Below, piece after piece: positions 10,729 through 20,249 of a stretch of 64,000 nt of DNA (the stretch's first letter is position 1; every line of letters begins with the position of its first letter). Source of the DNA: Strigamia acuminata (taxonomy: Eukaryota > Arthropoda > Chilopoda > Geophilomorpha > Linotaeniidae); NCBI GenBank assembly GCA_949358305.1, contig OX442315.1:22718427-22782426 (forward strand), read 5' to 3'. The notes under the pieces are model-generated. The model was not told the origin of the DNA. It saw nothing but the letters and a program-made list of their open reading frames with translations, and did no database searches. The translations under genes and the position numbers were made by a program.

Positions 10729-10960
10729 TCACAGCTGATTAACTGCGCCAGTAAACAAAACAAACTTAGAGACTCTGTCACTAATACAAAACAAGAACGA
10801 ATGATCGACAAAAAACTGCGGGGTTGGAGGAGGAAGACTTGCAGGAAGAAGAACACCAGTGGCAGCAGCCGCTTCTGTGCCTTCTTCGTCTGTGTTTATA
10901 AACGCCTTATGTGTAACTGCCGACACTTGGACTGAAGATTCACTCAAACCAGTGAAATCA
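10729..10960 (-). CDS. Serpin alternative terminal exon, variant A (proximal)
   Basis: It follows TTGAACAG and opens AG|T GAT TTC in the shared phase 2. The translation starts SDFTGLSESSVQVSAVTHKAF, which matches the usual serpin segment before the loop. Then come the hinge EEGTEAAAATG, a proline-rich loop (VLLPASLPPPTPQF) and the closing strand FVLFTG before the stop. The predicted cleavage region is around A-S-L. It is the first terminal exon met after the shared body, so it is probably the default isoform. A gag-only LTR element (11100-13761) now lies in the intron that leads to it. Confidence 0.85.
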
Positions 10961-11094
10961 CTGTTCAAAAGCAAAACCATTTCAGATATTTTTTTTCAAA
11001 GTAAAGCACGATTAAATACGTGCAGATTGCGGAAGTGTGGTTTTCTACACATTTATTTCAACAACATAAAACTATTAAATAAAAAAAACACATG

Positions 11095-11099
11095 CTAAT
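11095..11099. repeat. Target site duplication CTAAT, left copy
   Basis: CTAAT stands immediately before the left LTR at 11100 and again immediately after the right LTR (13762-13766). Confidence 0.85.
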
Positions 11100-11230
11100 T
11101 GTGAGCATAGTGCTCCCCCTGGCGGTCAGTCTTGACCAGTTCCTGATTTGTTCTGTATTTATCTTGGAATTGGAATAAAGTCAGTCTTGTAACTACATTC
11201 AACATAACCGGTTGTCTTTACATTCTCATA

Positions 11231-11241
11231 TGGCGCAGTCG
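11231..11241 (+). promoter_or_regulatory. Primer binding site, tRNA-Ser-like
   Basis: TGGCGCAGTCG abuts the left LTR. It complements the CGACTGCG-CCA end of an insect tRNA-Ser as I recall it; the match ends after 11 bases. Confidence 0.65.
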
Positions 11242-11584
11242 ACTGAAAGAACCTAGAAAAGGAGACAGACTGTGGAAATTGATCGGATTTTCGGTGGAAA
11301 CGTAGGAAGCTTCGTTTCGAGGATCCGAGGGAGACGGAATTGGAGCGGCGTGCGTTATACGTAAAGAAAACACGTGCAGATAACGTTCGGCGGCCATTAA
11401 ATCTTCGGTGGAAACGTAGGAAGCTTCGTTTCGAGGATTTGAGTGAAACAAAATTGGAGACGGAGACGAAGGAAACAAAGAAAGAAGGAAGTTTCGGAAA
11501 ATTTGCGTTTGACACGTGTGGATAACGCAAGCGGCCATTTTATCGGTATTCGCGTTTGGAAAGCGGCGTGGTCACCATCGAAAA

Positions 11585-13591
11585 ATGTCTGACCAACTGA
11601 ATACTCTACTGTGGTCGTGTGAAGAAGACGTATTGGACCTATTTACCATGGCTCCTCTCAAGACCGAGGCGGAGCGACGGCAATTGGTCGTGACGGGAGG
11701 ACACAAGCAAGACTTCGTGGATTCCTTGCTGGCAGACAACAGACAGGCGGCGACGACGAGGACAGCGGCAGCGGCGGCGTAGAGGGAGCGGATCGAATTA
11801 GAAAATTTCCGGGCCAACGAGGACGCAAGACTCGAAGCAGAAGAGGCCGAGGAAACGAGAAGACGTGAGGCGGCCGAGACCGCGCGAATTTCGGCGGCAG
11901 GTCCCGGTAATGCAGTCGATGCTCTCGCCCAGCAGATGGCGGCGATGATGCAGCATTTGGTGATCTCGCAGCAAATGGCGGCCCAACAACAACAATTGGC
12001 GGCTCAGCAAGTACAACAGTTAGCCGCTCAGAACGCGGCGATTTTACAACAACTGGCCGTTGCTTCGCAGAGACCGGCAGCCCCGCCGCAAACCGTCGTT
12101 CAGATGCATTCATCGGTCGACACCGCGAAGGCAATTTCCGTATTTACGGGCGACGTCAAGGAAAGCGTCTCTTCTTGGCTGAAGGAAGTGGATCGAGCGT
12201 CGAAGCTGTCGGGCTGGTCGAACAAACTGACGTTGTTGAACGCCGCGACAAGGCTCGAAGGACAAGCCAACGATTGGCAGAAAACCGAAGAAAAAAATAT
12301 CAACGTTCTGGCGCAATGGACAGCGCTTTTGCGAGAACGGTTCAAATCACGATTACAGTTGAACGAATTCTTCACGATGCAAGACAGACGAAAACTGGAG
12401 GCGACTGAATCAGTAGTACAATATATCTACTCGAAAAACGCAATTTTGGAGAGGTCGGCCTCCATTCTCGGCGACGCTGACCGCATTTCGCTGATTTTGG
12501 CCGGAATCGAGGACCGGACGATTTCTTACCCACTCCAATTGGACAACGTGGGAACAGTGGCGGAATTAATCGAACGTGCACGTCGCTTGGACGCATCCAG
12601 ACCAGTGAAGACGGCGCACGCGGACGAAATCGACATGAAACGATCGGGTAAAGACATTTTATTGCCAAAAAGTGCTCCGAGTTTTGCTGTTTTGCCGAAA
12701 GATTCTGGTGCGCTTGGGTCGTCCGCGCGTGGCCCTGTGTTTAGAACTGGCATGGACAAATCCTTGCTCACCTGCTACAGGTGTGGTGTCGTCGGTCATC
12801 TGTCGTTCGAGTGTCCATCGGTAGTTCTGGGCGTGGAGAAAACGGCAGACAAGGTCGTCACGTGTTTGATTTTTAAGAAAGGGTTGGGGGTGGCGAGCGC
12901 TGGCGGAATGGAAAATTGTGTGGCAGCCATGGCAAGTGGCGATAGCTTTTCGGCTGCAGTTGACGAAATCGAAGCGAAATTTGACGAAAACGAAGCGAAA
13001 TCTGATGGGAACGAAGCGAAATTGGACAAGGACAAGACGAAATCGGACGAGGACAAGACGAAATTGGTTAGAAATGCAACAAAACTAGAATTTGATGGGT
13101 GGAGCGGTGAAAACGACGCGTGGGATAGCGACGGTGACGCGTGTAGCAGTAATGACGATGCGCGAATCAACGACTTTGGCAAGAACGACTCGAAAATCGA
13201 TGAGAATGGCGATAATGACGCGGAGACCGACGAGAACGGCAAGAACGACTCGAAAACCGACGAGAATGGCGATAGTGACGCGAAAACCGGTGAGAATGGC
13301 GATATCGACGTGAAGACCGACGATGGTGGCGAGAAACACGACGGGAACATGGCGAATCGGAGCGGAAACAGGTCGAGCCATGGGAGAAGGGACGCAACAA
13401 GGGGAACTACCAAAGGACGCAGGCTAGCCAGACGAAAGACATGGGACCAGCGAGCTACGAAAGTAATCAAGTTGGAGTGCCATTTTAATAATTGTCGAGG
13501 ACGACAATCAAGTAGAGGGGTTCATGTTAATACTGGAAAACGCACCGTCGGAAGATCGAATCGTGTTGAGGGGCGTGGGCGGAGTTCGTAG
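11585..13591 (+). pseudogene. Gag ORF of the gag-only element, interrupted by one in-frame TAG
   Basis: A frame starts at ATG 11585. It meets TAG at 11780-11782 and is then open in the same frame to a stop at 13589-13591; the next ATG is at 11936. After the stop come a Q/A-rich helix, the gag core (FTGDVKESVSSWLKEVD, then LNAATRLEGQANDW and W-x2-L-x3-F), and a CCHC zinc knuckle C-YR-C-GVVG-H-LSFE-C at about 12774-12815. A long acidic tail of imperfect D-E-N-G-D repeats ends it. The stop may be a point mutation, or may be read through at low level as in some retroelements. Ribosomes could also start at 11936 and make the core and zinc knuckle alone. Confidence 0.8.
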
Positions 13592-13766
13592 CGGACATTG
13601 TCGAGGACGACAATCACGGAGGAGGGGTCGTGTGAGCATAGTGCTCCCCCTGGCGGTCAGTCTTGACCAGTTCCTGATTTGTTCTGTATTTATCTTGGAA
13701 TTGGAATAAAGTCAGTCTTGTAACTACATTCAACATAACCGGTTGTCTTTACATTCTCATACTAAT

Positions 13767-14419
13767 ACTTTAATCGCCTCAACGTACGTCAATTTCAAAT
13801 GTTTATTGATTTAGATATTGCTTTAGTGCCATAAACCAGAATGATTTCCATCCATGCATTACTGAATAATAAAATAGTTAATCAGCAATTTCATTCTCCC
13901 AATGGCACCAGCTAATCTAAACCCAATCAACTATAGGTCCCGCCGATAACTTGATGCTAAATTCAAACTGTGCAAATTGTAAATTGTAAATTATATTTTT
14001 TATATTGCTTTTATTGATTTATTGGCATTAATATTTATTTTCTTTGGTTTAGCTATAATAAGCTTAGTAAATTAGGCCTATACTGATATAACAAGGTGTG
14101 TATGAGAGGAATCTTGGGTGGAGAAAGGACTGCACAGTTTGAATATACCAGACGCAAAACGTATTTTTTTTTTTACAAGTGTTAAATGTGTAAGCTGTGT
14201 GCTTGCAGCAAGCAATTTATTCCACCACCACAAGTTAAATGCAAGTGAAGGAAGAGAAACAAACAAAATAATACTAAACTATGCGATTTAGTCGTGTCGA
14301 AATTAGTCAGTGTGACATTTGTAAAACAAACATAGCACAGCATACCTTAGCGTGCATTCATTCCGTTATAAATTAATCATCCAGCCATGTTAAACAACCA
14401 ATAAAAAGATCAATCCTAC
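13767..14419. other. No gene seen
   Basis: AT-rich intron sequence of the serpin gene between the LTR element and shared exon 7. I see no further terminal exon here. Confidence 0.5.
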
Positions 14420-16954
14420 CTGTCGCTGAACAAGTCGTGGATCCCCAACTGTTGAAGTGTTTCTTTCAATGAATATTCAGTTTCCAGTTTGAATTTCGGC
14501 AATTTCACATCCACCTATCATAAGTATAAAGTTAAAATATAATATATGTCACCTTCAATATGTTCCATTGTTTGCCCCGTGGACGATTAACACCCTCTGG
14601 TGCCCATAAGCAAAGGCCCCATGATGCCCCCATGGTTTAACAGTGAGAAACTGTAGAAAACCATCGCTTTCTATTTTACACACAACACCATGAAATATCA
14701 ACGAAAACAAATGGACATTAAATCAAAATATTCGATTTCATTTAGATAAAAATCACTCAGTCACTGAAGTCCCGGATGTGATGTAGGAAATATCAAAATT
14801 ATTTATTATGTTGATGTTTTAAAAAAAAGCTTACTTACTAGAGTTTCATGAAGATTGCCCAACAATGCTTCAAATTTCTCAGCAGTAAGAGACTGCACAA
14901 GATTTGGTAAACCAGTAGCAGAGTCTGGCAAAAGAATAACCCTAAATACAGAAAAAATTAGAGTAAGTATGACTGCTTTAAAAAAAAAAAGCAACTACAG
15001 AGTTTGAAAATTGTATGATGTTTAGGCCTTGCTATTTCTACCCAAAATTGTCTTTCGTATCATTGAGTGTCCTTTATCTATTGCTTTTTATACCTAAAGC
15101 TCAGGGAATGTATTACAATCAATTGAAGCCATTTTGTGAACTTCATTGTTCGACAATGATGAGCATTGTCTATTTCGTCACAAGAGCTTATGAACAGTAT
15201 TTCAATTGAATATTAACTAACTCTAACTTGTAAGAAAAATTAAAATTATAACAGGAGGGTCTTTGGACACTCGCTTAGAAATCTCCTATTCATGTCTTAA
15301 GTGATTGTTAAAAATCAAAAATTTAATACCGTAAAGCTTCAAATAAGAGCCCAAGCATGTATTTATTTTTAGACCAGACCCTCCAGGTGCCGATTTTTAC
15401 TGTAACCACCAAGGCCTAAATAGACACCGGAAAGGTCGGGTCTAAAAAGTAGATAAACTCCTACGTGTTTACAACAAAATCGGTGAATGACGCTTGAATG
15501 GACCAGCCCGCAATATTGAAGATTTACGGCAAGTTCCTATGGACCTTGGTTTGCTTGTAACTTACATGCTAAAATTTTTACCAACGTAAGGCATCTCTAA
15601 AACTTGGACTTGTAAGTCATTGTCATGATAGTATTTGAAACGGTTCTTCTGATTCATCATTTTCACACGGCTAACAGTGTTGTCAGCAGAATGGAAGTCT
15701 TCATCTTTGGTATCATCAGTTTTAAACTGTGAATGCCAATTTCCCTTGAAATAAATGGCACTGACAAGAACAAGGGCTGTATCTGAACACACAAAATTAC
15801 AAATGATTAAAAATAAAATCTAATCAAGCATAGCTAACGTTGATTTCACTTACCTGGTGTTAAACTTCTAGCATTGAAAAGATCTTTGATTTTATCATGC
15901 GTTTGATCTTCAACCCACTTATTGATTATGCCCTCTGCAGTTCCGTCGAAATTCACTTGTTGAAGTTCAGCATCGTATTCGTCTTTCGTTTCGTTTTGAA
16001 AAGTTGGTTTAATTTCTAAATTCAACAAAAAAAAATTTTAAATTTTAAAAAAAAAATTTTAAAAAATTATTTAATTATGATATAATTTTTAATCTGTAAG
16101 CTTACCAAAATTATTGGATCCAAATAGACGATTAGCCGTACTGAAACTGTAATTTTGGTTTGGTGTGTTATATTCTTCAATCAAACCCTTTAAAACCAAA
16201 ACAAAAAAATTATTTAAAAAGTATTAAATTTAAAAATAAAATAAAAAATATTTGTTCTTTCAACCTCAAAACTAAAGCAAAAAGTCAATGTTCCCTTTCG
16301 GAATTCCATATCAATTTTGATAACACATGAACTTTTAAGCTCCTTTCATAGAAAATTAAATGAATATGGAAATGTCTTATTTTCTTGTTCAAAATTAACA
16401 CTGAAAACATCAATCTCAATTGCTTGATCTTTCATGAGGAAAACAAAACACCAACACACATTTCAAAATATTAAACTGACATTCACAATAGCTCACATTA
16501 ATTTTAACAATTTTCCTCAATGCTAGGAGGAAAAAAAAAATAAACCAAATTCAATTTTCCTGCCCTCAATTTCCAGGTATATCCGCCCATGTCACAATAA
16601 CATTTCTATTTTTTGTTTTAATCCGTTTAGTAGTAAGGTCTAGAATCATGAAACAATTACCTTGAACACTTTATGAATAGCTTTAGGGTCGCTATTAGTG
16701 TTGACGGTGTTGAAATGCAATGTCAGATCAATTTCTGTCAACGTGTTGCCCGCCGCACCTAATTCGATCATTCCAATGGCACGAGAAATGCTGTACGGTG
16801 AAAAGAATACATTCTTGGTTCCAGTGCTGACTTTTCTCAGTAACTCTAAACCGAATTGCGTATTGGCACGGGCTGCTTGCGATATCTCGACCTGAGTTGC
16901 TTTGTTATCAGCAAGACAGATTGAACATAACGTTAGGAGGACGAATACACGCAT
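14420..16954 (-). CDS. Serpin, shared body exons (signal peptide to start of reactive-loop region)
   Basis: Six coding exons fit GT-AG rules and stay in frame (about 16954-16661, 16187-16106, 16015-15854, 15782-15566, 14941-14839, 14514-14420), giving about 318 residues. The first residues MRVFVLLTLCSICLADN look like a signal peptide, so the product is secreted. Serpin landmarks are VFFSPYSISRAIGMIELGAAGNT, FKGNWHSQF, VKMMNQ, VQVLEMPY and KLPKFKLETEYSLKETLQQLG. The last exon ends in phase 2, and each of the four intact terminal exons downstream begins in phase 2 and supplies about 77 residues, for a total near 395, normal for a serpin. Serpins trap proteases by loop insertion. One body with several loops gives several inhibitors from one locus. 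I recognise no direct orthologue. Confidence 0.92.
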
Positions 16955-17512
16955 TTTCTATGTACTCTGAAAATAGAATAAGTAAATTAAAAATTAAATT
17001 TTTAAATTCTATTCCACACTTGATAATTTAATTCATTTATCGTTTCGTTGCTGATAATCAATATTTATTGGAATTAGTTGCGTAAAGTTATTCTGAAAAT
17101 TATATTGCAATATTCTAATGGATATTCTTATCATGTTTAACGATATTTCGGGGCACTGTATCGTTTTACTTGAATTCAAATTCCATGCCCTGAAACTTGA
17201 GCCATAGCTCACTAAGTGCGCACAGCTGATCACACATTTTCCGCGAGATCAACGCTTTTCTCACTTACAACCAATTGTGAAATAATAATTGTCACAGTCG
17301 TGAATGAAATCGATTAAATTTCTAATTGTTTTATTTTTTTAATTTTTTGTCATATTTAATTTATTTCCACGAATCACGTTTTAACATTACCCGTTTGTTT
17401 ACTGCAGCGTGGATTTAGTTATCTCACAGCTACAGGTGTTAAAAGCGTAACACAAATCGTACTTGTGGGAGTTAAAAACTAGTTTAAGTTTAAGTTTAAC
17501 TGATACACTTAC

Positions 17513-17600
17513 CGAATAGCTTTATCTAATAAAAACACAGAGCAACAATTCTTCTTGCCGTAGAGCGGCTTGCTGTCACGCGGATACGCCTATTTATCCT
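17513..17600 (-). promoter_or_regulatory. Probable serpin promoter and non-coding first exon
   Basis: On the minus strand GATAAATA (about 17591-17598) is a TATA-like box. About 70 bases downstream a good donor CG|GTAAGTG lies at 17513. It pairs with an acceptor TTTTCAG just before the exon that carries the ATG at 16954. The 5' UTR would therefore be split by an intron of about 540 bp. Confidence 0.5.
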
Positions 17601-17975
17601 TAGCGGTTTGTGTGAGAAAATGGGTTTTTCCGTCATACGTGGTAAAGTCTGGGAAAAGTCCAGGTTTTGTACTTCTAAACCGCTGCTACGTTTTAATTTT
17701 AATTAAATGTAGCAAGACTTGCGGAAAATGACCAGATTCTTTTTTTTTATCGCGCGTGATAAGCCAGAGTTAATCTGTGAAAAAATAAGAAAATATGAAA
17801 TTGTTATTCGGAATAACAATTTTTAAATGGATAATTTCAAAAAATGAAGGAATAACTTCTGCATTTGTTTAATTGCATTTGTTTAATCTGCATTTGTTTA
17901 CTACATCTGTTTATGGCTTACTTTTAACACATGATTGTGTCATCAAAGGCATTTAAATTTTATAAAACAAATACA
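17601..17975. other. No gene seen
   Basis: AT-rich upstream region of the serpin gene, up to the MITE end. Confidence 0.5.
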
Positions 17976-18409
17976 CAGGGTGTCCCAAAAGTCTGAACCT
18001 CCCCAAGTAATTTTCAAAATACTTGAGATATCAGAAAACTGAAAAAAAATTCATAGGGGAAATCATTCATTGCGAATCTGATGGCATCCTCAAATTTGAC
18101 TTCAAAGGTCATTTTCAAAGTCATTCACTTGCTAACTTCTAAACCAATCAGGTTAGAGCAAAATTTCCAATTAAAAAGTGGTAGAGCATGGCCTAATTAG
18201 TCTAAAAACATGATTTACTAAAAATATTTTCCTATGGAAGTATGGAGTACAAAATTTTTTAAAAAAACCTACAAAAATTGTCTCTACAGCTGCATGCTGA
18301 AATTAAGTAAACACAGTAAATAAGCTTTACCAAAATTGTACAAAGTTATAAAAATAACCTGCAAACATTAGATTTTCTTTCATCTAAAAAAGTAAATGAA
18401 AACAAATTA

Positions 18410-18413
18410 AACA
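18410..18413. repeat. Target site duplication AACA, left copy
   Basis: AACA precedes the left LTR, and AACA follows the right LTR at 27284-27287. Confidence 0.8.
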
Positions 18414-20072
18414 TGTGACGGTTATAAAACCGTATAATTTCCGATTTGCCGCCAGGTGGCGCTATTTGACTAAAAGCGCGCATTTTCGAATGAATTGCGA
18501 GAATTATAATTAATTGTCGGAATGACGTGAATAAATATAAATTATTTATTAAACATGATAAAGTATTATTTACTTAAATATTGATTCTGCCGAATCAATA
18601 TTATATTTTATATTTACTTGTTGAAGGGGACCAATCGGACCCTTCTGGACCCAATTCCATATTAGGTCCGAACCCCGGTCTCTATTAGGTCCGGACTAGT
18701 GATCCACGAATCCGTCGATCCAGGCACCTGATTGGCTGTCGCCAATCTGATTGTTCTCAGGAACTATATAAGCTCTGGTTTTCTACCAGGCCCCTGGCTT
18801 GTTTTCTGTATGTTTGTATGTATTGTTGGTTATCGTTTGATTTCTCTCTTTCTTACCGACACATCAGGCCCCCTCGACTCTCATCCGACTGGATATTGTC
18901 GTTGTAGCGTCATTTCGGGAAGACTAACTCCGGTTACCAAATGGTCCCGTAACGTTAGCCAGCTGCTCTAAGGGGCAGTAGGATTTCGTACGGTGGCTTA
19001 ATATAACGGTCGTATACAGTACGACCTTGCTAAATGAAAGTAGGTCCCTCAGCTAACTGGCCTCAGTCCGCTGCAGGATGGCTGTTGTAAATAGCCCTCG
19101 CAGGTTTCTGTCTTTCTGCGATCGGTCCTTCCGCACGTTAAAAGTCGGTAAAGGCCTAATGCACAGGTAACACGCCGGGTTGGTAGCCCGTGAGCAATAT
19201 CCGTGAAGATGTTGCGTTAAATAACTACCTGGATAATGGTAATCCAACAGCAGTGGCTGATTAATATTTTACCCGGTGCTCGGTCTAATGACCCCGTCAT
19301 CGTAAGGCATGCTGGCGGATGGAGGAGTCAAATCCTCCCGCGATGGTTCCCTCAACCGTCGTGACGGTCCCGGCCCCATCGTACACTCCGGGTCGGTATC
19401 CCGTGAACGGTATTAAAAATACTGTGCTAAATAAAATACCCAGGTATTGGTAATCCTGTAATTGGCAAGTCCATAGGAATGTTTACTTGGTGGTTGGTAC
19501 CACCGATAGCGACTAAAAGCGTACAAACAAATACTCGGCGCCTGATCACGAGATCTTGTCGTCGTAAGGCATGCTGGCGGATGGAGCCTCAACAACTCCC
19601 GCGACGGTCCTGTCGACTGTCGTGACTGTCCCCGCCCCATTAATATTTATACAACAATTCATTTGTTGTATTCCACTAATCACTTTGTATTTATTTGACC
19701 TGGAATATTCTACAGAATATTCCTTTCCATACGAAGGACTCTTCGTATTATTAGATATTCGAGCTGCGGACCAAATACGTCTCCGTAGCGTTATTTGTGA
19801 CGATGCCGCAAAGTCAGCCGTACCCTTCGTGCATCGCCCGGATCCTCAACCAGTGTAGCCGCCGCTTACACGTATCCAGAACCCCGAACCATTTGTATTC
19901 GTAGAAACAAGCAAGTAAAACCGTAAGTTTGTATCATTTCGTTGTTTTATTCATTTAGCGCACATTTCGTAGCTTATCTCGGTTAGGTTGTTGTTAGTCT
20001 TAACAACGTCTTGTTCCGACCGATTTATCTCTTAAAATGGCTAATAAATCAGCCAAAAGTAGAATCGTCACA
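18414..20072 (+). repeat. Left LTR (1659 bp)
   Basis: A CCAAT pair inside a perfect hairpin (GATTGGC-TGTC-GCCAATC, 18730-18747) is followed by a TATA box TATATAA at 18765-18771, so transcription probably starts near 18795. Other perfect hairpins include 18577-18602 (11-bp stem), 19008-19026, 19321-19338, 19650-19670, 19702-19723, 19729-19748 and 19990-20007. Short ORFs here appear identically in the other LTR and carry no recognisable domain. Confidence 0.9.
18765..18771 (+). promoter_or_regulatory. LTR TATA box
   Basis: TATATAA lies 18 bases after an inverted CCAAT pair; the same arrangement is at 25976-25982 in the right LTR. Confidence 0.6.
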
Positions 20073-20074
20073 AG

Positions 20075-20092
20075 TGGAGGTTCTACCGAGAT
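20075..20092 (+). promoter_or_regulatory. Primer binding site, tRNA-Gln-like
   Basis: TGGAGGTTCTACCGAGAT starts two bases after the left LTR. It differs at one position from the complement of the tRNA-Gln 3' end as I recall it. GTAGAA at the LTR end can pair with TTCTAC in the site, forming a hairpin across the junction. Confidence 0.7.
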
Positions 20093-20249
20093 AAGGCTGC
20101 AAAAATTCAAGTGAATTTTGAGTTGTGTGTGTTTATGAGAATTTGGAAATGTGCTTACGGTGTTAAAATTTCAAATGAAATTTTTTACGGTAAAATTAAT
20201 GTTTGTTTTACAGTTCTCCTCGTGAAACTTTTCTAGGAATTTCATTAGG

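Larger units (their letters stand above)
11100..13761 (+). mobile_element. Gag-only (TR-GAG-like) LTR retrotransposon
   Basis: This 2662-bp element has two LTRs of 131 bp (11100-11230 and 13631-13761) that I read as identical. It is flanked by a perfect 5-bp duplication CTAAT. The LTRs start TGTGAG and end CTCATA. A primer site TGGCGCAGTCG directly follows the left LTR (11231) and matches the 3' end of tRNA-Ser, as in several insect Gypsy elements. A purine-rich stretch lies just before the right LTR. Only a gag frame lies between; there is no protease, reverse transcriptase or integrase. It must be moved by a partner's enzymes. Gag-only non-autonomous elements are described from plants as TR-GAG. 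Identical LTRs imply a recent insertion. Confidence 0.9.

Noticed and set aside
12796-13470. 224-codon minus-strand ORF rich in S, F and P
   Set aside because: Antisense shadow of the acidic repeat region of the gag ORF.
18732-19858. Several ORFs of 60-95 codons inside the LTR, repeated at 25943-27069
   Set aside because: They are identical in both LTRs only because the LTRs are copies; no domain or coding signature.
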